Below, one piece after another: positions 34,524 through 46,398 of a DNA stretch of 64,000 nucleotides. The stretch lies in the NCBI GenBank assembly GCA_026874595.1, contig CM049307.1, forward strand, positions 643,579 through 707,578, in the 5' to 3' direction. The position numbers were made by a program, and so were the translations under genes. The notes beneath the pieces are model-generated. The model was not told where the DNA came from and searched no databases. It was given only the letters and a program-made list of their open reading frames with translations. This stretch comes from Sipunculus nudus (taxonomy: Eukaryota > Annelida > Sipuncula > Golfingiida > Sipunculidae). The number at the start of each line of letters is the position of its first letter. The stretch's first letter is position 1.

Positions 34524-35109
34524 TATTTTACTTTTTCTTACTTTATATTTTATAGTTATTTTATATCCAACCTTTCAGTTATGTTTAACATTTTATAATA
34601 ATACTGATTGATAAATTCCTATACCTGCTGTCAGTACATTAGTAATTTGCCAATTTCTTGTCATCAAAATTCCTTTGGATAATTCCACTGTCATTTAAAT
34701 GTGGGAAAAATTGAAATTCTTTTCTGGAGTCTGGGTCCATTTTACAGGTGAAAAAGTATAATTACTATCCATAATTTAAAGGTGCCCAACCACCTTATTT
34801 GAAAAAAAAATTAATGTGATTTCTGGCTTCCTCTGCATATATTAATTATCTAAGGGTAATTTTGCCATTTTGGTTGTGAAAAATTCTTATAAGACCTTCC
34901 AGAGGGATGTGTGAACTTATTAATCAACAACATGTCAGCAGGGGACATAGAAATGGTAAGCGCCTTTCCATCAGTCAGTCTATCCATCTCACCTTTGTTA
35001 AAGCAGTAACTCAAAAAGAATTTGAGGTACAGTTACCAAACTTGCAGCATTGAAGTACCTCATAAAGGGCTATGTCAAGTTCAAACAGGGATGACCTTGA
35101 CACATTTTT
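34524..35109 (+). mobile_element. F6-type repeat remnant ending at a T-run
   Basis: From about 34975 the text AAAGCAGTAACTCAAAAAG, AATTTGAGGTACAGTTACC and GATGACCTTGACACATTTTT matches F6 monomers at 41.7, 47.6 and 48.5 kb. It breaks exactly at the T-run (35105-35109), where another element's foldback begins. The upstream part (34524-34970) shows no gene. Confidence 0.55.
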
Positions 35110-35990
35110 AGCTCAGCAAACTATAAGTCGTGCTAAAGTCGTGGTCCATTTTCAGTTGTTTGTCTGTCTGTCTGTCCGTCCGTCTGTAGATGTGGCACGT
35201 TTTGAAACCTCAAGACCTAGCAATCCAAAATTTGGTATAATGTTAGATGTCCCCAAGATCTCCTACCAAGCCGACAACTGGGTCTTTGTGACTTTGTTCC
35301 TTTGAGAAATTAAGGAAGAACCTCAATTTTTTATTAAAAACCTATTTTCACACTTCAGGACTGCCTAATATCAAAACCACTCATCTCTTTTTCCTCATTT
35401 TTACTATTAATATTTCTCTAAATAGTTCCTATGTACATGCCAGAAATTAGGTATGTATTATATAATTTAAAAATGTTATGGGCCCAAACATATTGCACTT
35501 TGTAAAAAATCAGGAAAGATAGTTTGGTCATTTAACACAAAAAATGTTAAAGCAAGGGACTTTTTTTCAGTAATATAATTTTAATTAATCAAAATTTAAT
35601 GGTATACCCAAAATTTGATCAAAATTTTTGAAAATATTAGCAGAAATATAAAATTGGTACCTTAAATTTTGCCAAAATTTGACCATGACACGTTTTTTTC
35701 TTGTAAGTATATTTAATTTATCTTTCACAGCTGGGATACATGTGGATTTAATCTGTTGAATTCTGAAATTTGAAAGTTAAAGCTTAAAAATTATTCTAAT
35801 TATTGAAGTTTTTCAGATGCTTATGTATTTGCATTTAGTATATCCAAGACCCTACACTTGCTCACTACAGCCTTGCCTAGGTAACCTTATTAGTGATGCA
35901 GCACTGGCAGAACACCCCTGCTGTAATAAACATACACTTATTCTCATGTTTCACACTTATTTCTGACATCTGTATTCCGATTATCCTTCT
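35110..35990 (+). mobile_element. Foldback-headed element (AGCTCAGC... type)
   Basis: AGCTCAGCAAACTATAAGTC is followed by GTTTGTCTGTCTGTCTGTCC. The body is closely related to that at 50405-51010: GACCTAGCAATCCAAAATTT, GTTAGATGTCCCCAAGATCT, ATGGGCCCAAACATATTGC and ACCATGACACG words occur in the same order. It begins inside the T-run of an F6 remnant. The ORF at 35072-35305 reads across that boundary. Confidence 0.65.
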
Positions 35991-36307
35991 TGTACTAACT
36001 AATTGATCTCCAACTTTGTCCATGAGGCTGGAGCCTCTGCATGCCAGAGGGATATGTTATGGAGTAGGAAAGGGCTTATTTGTGTCTTTACACATATTTA
36101 AAGGATATTTAATTTCAATATTTCATTATTTAAAATCTAAATTTACTGCAGAAGCAATTGATCAATTTTGGGTTCAGTCTGTTCTGATATTCAGACAGAG
36201 CCTAAGAATTATTAATGGTTCATCAGAAAAACCAAGTATCTAATGGTAATTCAGTATGTTTGTAGAGCCTAAATGTACTCTCACAAATTAGCTCCAAATT
36301 GGTTTTT

Positions 36308-38102
36308 GGCTCAGATGACTGGAAGTCATCTGAGCTAAAGCAATCGCCCTTGTCCATCATCCGTCCGGCCATCCAGCCGTCTGTCCATTAACAGGCCACA
36401 AATCGTAACCACTGGACCTGGAATCTTCTAACTTGACATCCAGGGAGGTCCATGAAAATTCTCCTTGAAATCCTGGCATTATAGGTCTCTGTTACCCATA
36501 TTCTGTAAGCTATGGGGCTCCGAATTACCCCCCCCCCCCCCAGAATAATGGAAAATTTGATACAACTGCTAAAGTATCTGAACAACTAATGCATTGATAA
36601 CCATGATTCTGTGCATAGATATTGATCATGGAGTGTTTCATCAGTTTCTGCAGACTGGTGGCGCTACCTGTATTTTTTACAATTTTTTTTCTCTTATTTT
36701 TGGGACCTTAAAAGATCCGTCATCTGTTAACAGGGCACAAATCATAACAACTGGACCTAGAATCTTCTCTCTTAATACGCAGAGAGGTCCATGAAAAGTC
36801 TCCCTGGAAACCTAAAATTAGGTCTCTGTTACCCATATTCTTCGAGCTATGGGGCTCTGAAGTACCCCCCCAGAATGATGGAAAATTTGATACAAAGGCT
36901 CAAGTATCTGAACAACTATTGCATTGATCACCATGATTCTTTGCATGGAAATTGATCATGGAGTGACTCATCAGTTTTTGCAGACAGGTGGGGCCACCTT
37001 TAATTTTTTAAATTATTTTACAATTTTTTTCTCTATTTTTGAGACCTTAAATGATGCGGTCATATGTTAACAGGGCACATAATGTAACAACTGGACCTAG
37101 AATCTTCTGTCATGATATGCAGGGAGGCCCATTAAAAGTCTCCTTGGAAACCTGGAATTAGGTCTCTGTTACCCATATTGTTTGAGCTATAGTGCTCTGA
37201 AGTACCCCCAAGAACAACTAAAAAGTTGATACAAAAGCTCTAGTATCTCAACAAATAGTTCATTGATTACCATAATTCTTTGCATGGGTATTGATCATGG
37301 AGTGTTTCATCAATTCCTGCTGACTGGTGGTGCCACCTGTTTTTTTTCTCTATTTTTGAGACTTTAAAAGATGCAGTCATCTATAAACAGGGCACAAAAA
37401 GTAACCATTGGACCTAGAATCTTCTATTTTGACATGCTGGGAGGTCAATAAAAATATCTCCCATGGAAACCTGAAATCAGGTCTCTGTTACCCATACGCC
37501 ATGAGCTATGGGGCTTAGTAGCCCCCCAAAGAATAACTTAAAATATGATACAAAAGCTCTAGTATCTCAACAAATTGTGCATTGATTGCCATGATTCTTT
37601 GCATGCATTTTCATCATGGAGTGTTTCATCAGTTTTTGCAGACTGGTGGCACCACCTGTTATGCATTTTCTCTCTATTTTTGAGACCTTCAAAGATGCGG
37701 TCATCTGTTAACAGGGCAGGGAGGTAAATGAAAAGTCTCCTTGGAAACCTGAAATTAGGTCTCTGTTACCCATATTCTCTGAGCTATGGGGCTTATAAGC
37801 ACCCCTAGCATAATTGAAAATTTGATACCAAAGCAGGGCACAAATTATAACCACTGGACCTAGAATATTCTAACTTAAAATCCAGGGAGGTCTATGAAAA
37901 GTCTCCTTGGAAACATGAAATTAGGTCTTTGTTACCCATATTCTATGAGCAGTGGGGCTTATAAGCAAAACCAAGAATTTGGGAAAATTTGATACCAAAG
38001 AAGGGCACAAATCATAACCATTGAACCCAGAATCTTCTCACTTGGCATCCTCAGAGTTCCTCAAAAGTTCTCCCCTCAAAACCTGAAATTGGGTCACTGT
38101 GA
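36308..38102 (+). mobile_element. Foldback-headed F2 element body, ~330 bp monomers
   Basis: GGCTCAGATGACT/AGTCATCTGAGCT forms a 13-base stem (36308-36335), followed by GTCCATCATCCGTCCGGCCA. Monomers then repeat GGGCACAAATCATAACAACT + GGACCTAGAATCTTCT, CTCCTTGGAAACCTGAAATT, TTACCCATATTC + GAGCTATGGGGCT, GAATAATTGAAAATTTGATA, TGATCATGGAGTGTTTCATC and GACTGGTGGCGCTACC (starts near 36395, 36732, 37075, 37392, 37836, 38006; later ones shortened). No 3' palindrome is seen before the minisatellite. Confidence 0.7.
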
Positions 38103-41047
38103 TATTTTTTATATCTTCTGTCATTCTGATGGTTTCATTAGTCTTGTTCTTATCTTCTGATGGTTCCATTAGTATTGTTCTTATTTTCTGATGGTTTCAT
38201 TAGTCTTGTTCTTATTTTCTGATGATTTCATTAGTTTTGTTCTTATCTGCTGATGGTTTCATTTGTCTTGTTCTTATCTTCTGATGGTTCCATTAGTATT
38301 GTTCTTATTTTCTGATGGTTTAATTAGTCTTGTTCTTATTTTCTGATGATTTCATTAGTTTTGTCCTTATCTTCTGTCATTCTGAGGGTTTTATTAGTCT
38401 TGTTCTTATCTGCTGATGGTTTCTTTAGTCTTGTTCTTTTCTTCTGTCATTCTGATGGTTTCATTAGTCTTGTTCTTATTTTCTGATGATTTCATTAGTT
38501 TTGTTCTTATCTGCTGATGGTTTCATTAGTCTTGTTCTTATCTTCTGTCATTCTGATGGTTTCATTAGTCTTGTTCTTATTTTCTGATGATTTCATTACT
38601 TTTGTTCTTATCTTCTGTCATTCTGATGGTTTCATTAGTCTTGTTCTTATCATCTGATGGTTTCATTAGTCTTGTTCTTATTTTCTGATGTTTTCGTTAG
38701 TTTTGTTCTTATCTTCTGTCATTCTGATGGTTTCATTAGTCTTGTTCTTATCTGCTGATGGTTTCATTAGTCTTGTTCTTATCTGCTGATGGTTTCATCA
38801 GTCTTGTTCTTATCTTCTGTCATTCTGATGGTTTCATTAGTCTTGTTCTTATCTGCTGATGGTTTTATTAGTCTTGTTCTTATTTGCTGATGGTTTTATT
38901 AGTCTTGTTCTTATTTGCTGATGGTTTCATTAGTCTTGTTCTTATCTTCTGATGATTTCATTAGTTTTGTTCTTATCTTCTGTCATTCTGATGGTTTCAT
39001 TAGTCTTGTTCTTATCATCTGATGGTTTCATTAGTCTTGTTCTTATTTTCTGATGATTTCATTGCTTTTGTTCTTATCTTCTGTCATTCTGATGGTTTCA
39101 TTAGTATTGTTCTTATCTTCTGATGATTTCATTAGTCTTGTTCTTATTTTCTGATGATTTCATTAGTTTTGTTCTTATCTTCTGTCATTCTGATGGTTTC
39201 ATTAGTCTTGTTCTTATTTTCTGATGGTTTCATTAGTCTTGTTCTTATCTTCTGATGGTTTCATTAGTCTTGTTCTTATTGTCTGATGATTTCATTAGTT
39301 TTGTACTTATCTTCTGTCATTCTGATGGTTTCATTAGTCTTGTTCATATCTTCTGATGGTTCCATTAGTATTGTTCTTATTTTCTGATGGTTTCATTAGT
39401 CTTGTTCTTATTTTCTGATGATTTCATTAGTTTTGTTCTTATCTGCTGATGGTTTCATTTGTCTTGTTCTTATCTTCTGATGGTTCCATTAGTATTGTTC
39501 TTATTTTCTGATGGTTTAATTAGTCTTGTTCTTATTTTCTGATGATTTCATTAGTTTTGTCCTTATCTTCTGTCATTCTGAGGGTTTTATTAGTCTTGTT
39601 CTTATCTGCTGATGGTTTCATTAGTCTTGTTCTTATCTGCTGATGGTTTCTTTAGTCTTGTTCTTTTCTTCTGTCATTCTGATGGTTTCATTAGTCTTGT
39701 TCTTATTTTCTGATGATTTCATTAGTTTTGTTCTTATCTGCTGATGGTTTCATTAGTCTTGTTCTTATCTTCTGTCATTCTGATGGTTTCATTAGTCTTG
39801 TTCTTATTTTCTGATGATTTCATTACTTTTGTTCTTATCTTCTGTCATTCTGATGGTTTCATTAGTCTTGTTCTTATCATCTGATGGTTTCATTAGTCTT
39901 GTTCTTATTTTCTGATGTTTTCGTTAGTTTTGTTCTTATCTTCTGTCATTCTGATGGTTTCATTAGTCTTGTTCTTATCTGCTGATGGTTTCATTAGTCT
40001 TGTTCTTATCTGCTGATGGTCTCATCAGTCTTGTTCTTATCTTCTGTCATTCTGATGGTTTCATTAGTCTTGTTCTTATCTGCTGATGGTTTTATTAGTC
40101 TTGTTCTTATTTGCTGATGGTTTTATTAGTCTTGTTCTTATTTGCTGATGGTTTCATTAGTCTTGTTCTTATCTTCTGATGATTTCATTAGTTTTGTTCT
40201 TATCTTCTGTCATTCTGATGGTTTCATTAGTCTTGTTCTTATCATCTGATGGTTTCATTAGTCTTGTTCTTATTTTCTGATGATTTCATTGCTTTTGTTC
40301 TTATCTTCTGTCATTCTGATGGTTTCATTAGTATTGTTCTTATCTTCTGATGATTTCATTAGTCTTGTTCTTATTTTCTGATGATTTCATTAGTTTTGTT
40401 CTTATCTTCTGTCATTCTGATGGTTTCATTAGTATTGTTCTTATCTTCTGATGATTTCATTAGTCTTGTTCTTATTTTCTGATGATTTCACTAGTTTTGT
40501 TCTTATCTTCTGTCATTCTGATGGTTTCATTAATCTTTTTCTTATCATCTGATGGTTTCATTAGTCTTGTTCTTATTTTCTGATGATTTCTTAAGTTTTG
40601 TCCTTATCTTCTGTGATTCTGATGGTTTCATCAGTTTTGTTCTTATCTCCTGTCATTCTGATGGTTTCATTAGTCTTGTTCTTATTTTCTGATGATTTCA
40701 TTAGTCTTGTTCTTATCTTCTGTCATTCTGATGGTTTCATTAGTCTTGTTCTTATTTTCTGATGATTTCATTAGTTTTGTTCTTATCTCCTGTCATTCTG
40801 ATGGTTTCATTAGTCTTGTTCTTATCTTCTGATGGTTTCATTTGGTCTTGTTCTTATCTTCTGATGGTTTCATTAGTCTTGTTCTTATCTTCTGTCATTC
40901 TGATGGTTTCATTAGCCTTGTTCTTATTTTCTGATGATTTCATTAGCTTTGTTCATATCTTCTGATGGTTTCATTTGTCTTGTTCTTATCTTCTGGTGGT
41001 TTCATTAATTTGTTCTTATCATCTTATGGTTTCATTAGTCTTGTTCT
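38103..41047 (+). repeat. 2.9 kb minisatellite, 31/39 bp unit, higher-order repeat
   Basis: The basic unit CTGATGGTTTCATTAGTCTT + GTTCTTATCTT is 31 bases. A 39-base variant inserts TGTCATTC. Unit types (GATGATTT, GATGGTTCC, TCGTTAG, TTTGTC) follow a fixed order that repeats at an offset of 1,196 bases early and 1,227 later (one unit gained), so two higher-order copies of ~1.2 kb are present. 31 is not a multiple of 3, and short ORFs at the end are incidental. Confidence 0.9.
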
Positions 41048-41055
41048 GTTTAATT

Positions 41056-42300
41056 GTATCCCCAGACAAAGTCGGGGGGATACTATGTTTTCATGACTGT
41101 CCCACTGCCGCCGCCGCACATAAATCTTGTTGGCGCAATAACTCAAAACATATTTCACAGATCTTTACCAAACTTGGTATATGTATAGATATGGCTGAGA
41201 GAACCACGCCTATTTAAAATGAGATCATGACCTTTACTAGGAGAGTGTCCTTGACCTTGAATAGGTCCAATTTTAGGGAAATCACACAAATTCTTAAATA
41301 TCTCAGGAAATCTTGCATGGAATGAGACCAAAATCAAGTTGATCAAAGATCATCGATAGGGTTGTAATGTTCCAGAATCTGCTTGCACCACCTGTTATTC
41401 TTTACTTGTTTTCGTGCCTTTTAATACCCCCAAAAATTGCCACTTGACAGTATACTGTGAGCATTATAAGTCAAAAACTAATGGACAGATTTCTTTACAT
41501 AGATATGGGTTATTGGATGATGTTTATTTAAATTGGGGTCATGGCCTTTCCTAATGAGTGGCCTTATATGGTGAAAATTACACAAAATCATATATAACTC
41601 AGTAAGGGATGCATGAATCAATTGATCCAAAAATCAAATTGACTGAAGATCTGGGATAGCTTTGTCTTTTGCAGAAGACAGGTGATGCCACCTTGTGTCG
41701 TTTTCTTGTTAAAAAGATGTTAATGCAATAACTTTGTAAGAATTTGAGGTACAGTCACCAAACCCACAGGTTTGATGCATCTTATCAACAGCTAGGTCAA
41801 GTTCGAACATGGATGACCTTGATGCATTTTTTCAAGGTCACAGCAGCGATTATACTAAAATGATATAAGGGGGAAAATTCAAAAAGAATTTGTGGTACAG
41901 GCACCAAACCTACAGTTAAGATGCATCTTATCAAGGGCTTGGCAAAGTTTAAATATGGATGAACTTGATGCATTTTTCAATGTCACAGAGGTGATAATGC
42001 TGAAATGATGTAAATTTAATATCTCACTGAGGGATGCATGGATTGGTCTAAACATCAAATTGACATAAGATCTTTGATAGCATTGTTTTCTGCAAAAGAC
42101 AGGTAGCGCCACCTTATGTTGTTTTCTTACTAAAATGATGTTTAAATGGAATAACTTTGTAAGAAATTGAGGTACATTCACCAAACCCACAAGTTTGATG
42201 CATCTTATCAACAGCTAGGTCAAATTTGAACATGGATGACCTTGATACATTTTTTCACGGTCACAGCAGCGATAATGTTATAATGAAATTACGGCAATAA
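41056..42300 (+). mobile_element. Foldback-headed F6 element, 5' part
   Basis: The stem GTATCCCCAGAC/GTCGGGGGGATAC (41056-41083) is followed by a GACTGTCCCACTGCCGCCGC tract. The body holds repeated monomers: AATAACTCAAAACATATTTC, TTTACCAAACTTGGTATATG, TGACCTTGAATAGGTC, ACAGGTGATGCCACCTT, TTTGTAAGAATTTGAGGTAC, GATGACCTTGATGC. It is interrupted at about 42300 by a different terminal repeat. Similar bodies lie at 47.06-48.57 kb and a 3' end at 57.39 kb. Confidence 0.65.
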
Positions 42301-42986
42301 CTAAAGCCCCGTTCCCACTTTCACGAATTTGACGCCGAATCGCCACGATGTTGAATTCGTGGCGATTCGTTGCCAATATGCCTGTCGAGTGATAAAAATT
42401 CCATAACGACCACGATATTGTACGAAAGGAGTACGATGCCAGTACGATTGGCCACGACAGTGACACGAAGCCAGCACGATATGACACGACACTTTTAAGA
42501 ATGTTCACGGCTCCGTGACGACGTCTAAGATACTGGTACGATATTTCCACGATTGATCTGCGACTTGTGGACGATACTCCTACGATCAGTCAAATTTGCT
42601 ACGGATTGTTAGATAGCTATAAATGTGATATATAGCTATTGTAATGTCACAAAGAAGATGATATTAGTAAAAGGACACCATAACAACACTTCTCAACTTC
42701 TCCAGATATTTTAATTTGACAAAAGTTATCCAGTTTAAAACACTGATAATATATGTCTCATTTGATTTGAGTAATTAGACAATTACGACTTATTTATGTG
42801 GTGCCAAATACGACGTTAACTTCTTTAAGTCCAAGTAGACGACCGTCTTAATCGGATGTAAAATATCTGTATTCTCAAAATATTGGTTAAAATAACTTAT
42901 TGATTCAGCTCTCAATGTTATATAAGATTCTGTTAATATCAATTTGTGTTAGGCTCAGTTTATTCTCCCAAAATAAAATAGGAAAT
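42301..42986. mobile_element. Possible DNA-transposon end plus unique DNA
   Basis: The F6 text stops at AATAACT and AAAGCCCCGTTCCCAC begins, a start typical of terminal inverted repeats. The next ~300 bases are dense in CACGA/TCGTG and TACGA/TCGTA words in both orientations. A matching right end was not found. From about 42600 to 42986 I see nothing recognisable. Confidence 0.4.
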
Positions 42987-43810
42987 TAAGACACTAATTT
43001 TAATTTTCAGTGAAGACTTTTCATAAACCTCCTTAGATGTCAAGTTCAAGATTCTAGGTCAAGGGGTTACAATTTGTGCCTTGTTAACAGATGACAGCTT
43101 ATTTGAAGGTCTCATAAAATTCATAAAAATTGGAAAAAATACAGGTGGCGGACAGACAGCCGGATGGCCGGAAGGACAGACGGACGGACGAAGAGTGATC
43201 CCTATAGCTCAAAGGTGACTTTCAGTCAGCTGAGCTAAAAATGGGTGGGGAGGGGTCACAGTGACCGACTTTCAGGTTTCTGGGGAGAACTTTTAAGGAA
43301 CTCTCAGGATATCAAGTTAGAAGATTCTTGGCCAAATGGTTATGATTTGTGCCCTACTTTGGTATCATATTTTCAATTATTCTGAGGGGTGCTTATAAGC
43401 TCAATAGCTCAGGAAGTATCGGAAACAGAGACCTATTTCACATTTCCAAGGAGACTTTTCATGGACCTCCCTGAATATTTAGAAGATTCTAGGACCAATG
43501 GTTACAATTTGTGCCTTGTTAACAGACGACCTTATCTTTGATGGTTTCAAAAATAGAGAGAAAAAATGTGTTTAAACTTTTTTAAAATCCAGGTGGCAAA
43601 ACAAGTCTGCAGAAGCTGATGAAACACTCCATGATCAATAGCCATGCAAAAAATCATGGTGATCAATGCATTAGTTTTTCAGATACTTGATCTTTTGTAT
43701 CTAATATTCTATTATTCTGGGGGGTACTTCGGAGCCCCATAGCTTGGACAGTATGGGTGACAGAGACCTAATTTCAGGTTTCCAAGGAGACTTTTTCAAG
43801 GGCCTTCCTG
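42987..43810 (-). repeat. Left arm of 824 bp inverted repeat
   Basis: This arm is the reverse complement of 45014-45837, base for base in every stretch I compared, including the foldback AGCTCAGCTGACT region (43203-43237) and the GTCCGTCCGTC tract. Its outer flank is unrelated to the element family. It is therefore probably an inverted copy of the right arm, which is embedded in its native context. Confidence 0.9.
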
Positions 43811-45013
43811 TGATTTAAAAATAATAAAATATATGTGTATGCATAATATGACCCAATATGAGCTACACTCTCGATATATAATGATTGCAACTTAGAATTC
43901 TTATATTTTAACTTATATTTTCATTTTTTTTATTACAAATTTATAAAATTTGTAAATAAAAAAAATGAATCAGATAAAAACTATTAATTGAAAAAGTGGA
44001 TATGCCAAAAAAAATGGCTTATATATAAACTTAAAGCATTATTCCCTTGAAAGTGAAATAAAGGTATTAGTCCATTCTGTCCACTTGCCTGTCCATCTGT
44101 AAATTTTTCATATGCATCATAGTATCTCAAAACTCGTCAGAGTGTTAGTTTGCAATCATATATTTAGAACTTTACTATAACCAAGTAGGAGGGCCCCTTT
44201 CCTCTTAGCTTCTCATATGCTCACATTACAGTAGAATATTTTTCATATTTTGCATTTGCTAACATTTCAAACTTAAGCTGGGCTCCGTGACCCATGGGTC
44301 CTTTGTTTATATTTTGGATTTTCAACATCGTTTGGCTAAAACTGATTAATACCAGACATGGTGCGAATACTTTGCAAATGTATTTGAATGTGTTATGAAT
44401 ATGTACTCCATTATAAAATTTCATGCATAAGAATGGGAATTCAGGTAAAAATGAAAGTATTTGAATACCAGTGCAAATAATTTCAAAATGTATTCATGAA
44501 TGCATTCATGAATATATTCTTTAATATTATTTTAATATTCATTTCAGTTATATTTTATTTTTAAAAAATCATATGATTCTCTTATTATTTTAATAAAAAT
44601 TATATTTGGTGCAATATTTGTTATTAAATTTTAATAAATAGTTAAACTCTTATCTTATATGTGCTGCCTATCAGTTATATGGCCAAGTCAAAATCTGTAT
44701 GACAATAGCACTCCATTTGTTAATAAAATAAATGAAATCAATGTCTTCCCTGTCTCCAAAGAAACTATCAAAATCATACATAAGCTAAACACCAAAAACT
44801 CATAATACAGCTTATATTTATTACCACAAAAAACCAGCATGTGCCTCATTTCAAAATCATATTTTTTATCATATATAACAGCTGAGCGCCATGACCCATG
44901 GGTCCCTTGTTTACAATTCTTTTCTCTTTTTTTGAGACCTTTAATGGTATGAACATCTGTTAACAGCTAGGGCACAACTTGCAATGACTGGACCTATCAA
45001 GTATCTTGACTTG
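43811..45013. repeat. 1.2 kb spacer of the inverted repeat (two repeat units)
   Basis: 43806-44309 is a repeat ending GACCCATGGGTCCTTTG|TTT (44289-44305). A split copy of it lies at 57419-63899. 44310-44909 is a second unit ending GACCCATGGGTCCCTTG|TTT (44893-44909), with a close paralogue at 54798-55471. The remainder to 45013 is F2 monomer text. No coding region. Confidence 0.7.
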
Positions 45014-45837
45014 CAGGAAGGCCCTTGAAAAAGTCTCCTTGGAAACCTGAAATTAGGTCTCTGTCACCCATACTGTCCAAGCTATGGGGCTCCGAAGTAC
45101 CCCCCAGAATAATAGAATATTAGATACAAAAGATCAAGTATCTGAAAAACTAATGCATTGATCACCATGATTTTTTGCATGGCTATTGATCATGGAGTGT
45201 TTCATCAGCTTCTGCAGACTTGTTTTGCCACCTGGATTTTAAAAAAGTTTAAACACATTTTTTCTCTCTATTTTTGAAACCATCAAAGATAAGGTCGTCT
45301 GTTAACAAGGCACAAATTGTAACCATTGGTCCTAGAATCTTCTAAATATTCAGGGAGGTCCATGAAAAGTCTCCTTGGAAATGTGAAATAGGTCTCTGTT
45401 TCCGATACTTCCTGAGCTATTGAGCTTATAAGCACCCCTCAGAATAATTGAAAATATGATACCAAAGTAGGGCACAAATCATAACCATTTGGCCAAGAAT
45501 CTTCTAACTTGATATCCTGAGAGTTCCTTAAAAGTTCTCCCCAGAAACCTGAAAGTCGGTCACTGTGACCCCTCCCCACCCATTTTTAGCTCAGCTGACT
45601 GAAAGTCACCTTTGAGCTATAGGGATCACTCTTCGTCCGTCCGTCTGTCCTTCCGGCCATCCGGCTGTCTGTCCGCCACCTGTATTTTTTCCAATTTTTA
45701 TGAATTTTATGAGACCTTCAAATAAGCTGTCATCTGTTAACAAGGCACAAATTGTAACCCCTTGACCTAGAATCTTGAACTTGACATCTAAGGAGGTTTA
45801 TGAAAAGTCTTCACTGAAAATTAAAATTAGTGTCTTA
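45014..45837 (+). repeat. Right arm of 824 bp inverted repeat
   Basis: The arm continues on both sides into F2-type text (for example GACTGGACCTATCAAG before it and TCCTTATCCTGCGAGTTATT after it), so this is the original orientation and context. It spans the end of one F2 body and the 5' half of the complete F2 element starting at 45587. Confidence 0.9.
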
Positions 45838-46175
45838 TCCTTATCCTGCGAGTTATTGGCCTCCTTTGTCTATATTTTTCTATATATCGAATAAATAATG
45901 CATTGATTTTCATGCTTCTTTGCATGCATATTGATCATTGAGTGTTTCATCAGTTCCTGCAGACTGGTGGCACTACCTGTATTTTTTACAATTTTTCACA
46001 TTTTTTCTATTTATGAAACCTTCAAATCAAATGGTCATCTGTCCGAAAGCTCACTGAAATCCATTTCTCAGGATTCTTCAAAAAATTCATGATTTTTTTT
46101 CATTCTTGCTGTCATTTTGGTCATTGTTCAACATTCCTTGAATTCAGCTGAGCGTCATGGCCCATGGGCCACTAG
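45587..46175 (+). mobile_element. Complete short F2 foldback element, ~590 bp
   Basis: It starts at the T-run CATTTTT with AGCTCAGCTGACTGAAAGTC (stem to 45618) and GTCCGTCCGTCTGTCC. It has one body monomer with GACTGGTGGCACTACC and ends GGCCCATGGGCCACTAG (46159-46175) before TTT. It is the shortest copy in the window with both ends. Confidence 0.65.
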
Positions 46176-46307
46176 TTTCCTAAATCCTGGATCCACCCCT
46201 GTTTACTGATGGCTCTCCTTTGGGAAAATGGGTCAAATTCAGGTGAGAGAATAACTTAAGTACTGATTCACAAATAAAAAATAACCTTTTTAAATGATTC
46301 TTTGCAG

Positions 46308-46398
46308 GAAGTATTACTTTGAGGTCAAAAGGCTTGAGGATGGGTTTGATCTCTCAGGTCCATACCAACCAATACTGGATCATCCCCCATTAAAGGCT
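46308..46398 (+). CDS. Candidate internal coding exon of unrecognised host gene
   Basis: The acceptor AATGATTCTTTGCAG (ends 46307) leads into 91 bases open to a canonical donor GTAAGT at 46399. With entry phase 2 it reads (L)KYYFEVKRLEDGFDLSGPY followed by QPILDHPPLKA and leaves in phase 0. The composition is that of a normal soluble protein, unlike the surrounding repeat readings, and the sequence lies outside any repeat I can define. Its phase matches the start exon at 16362-16405. I do not recognise the family. No following exon was found downstream. Confidence 0.55.

Noticed and set aside
38103-41047. CRISPR-like regular array
   Set aside because: Units are contiguous with no unique spacers, 31/39 bases long, in eukaryotic DNA. 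It is a minisatellite.
46200-46235. Alternative exon ending TTCAG before GTGAGA, upstream of the 46308 exon
   Set aside because: The donor and phase fit (DGSPLGKWVKF), but there is no acceptor upstream: the sequence abuts the 3' end of an F2 element and a MITE-like end. The resulting intron would be only 72 bases.
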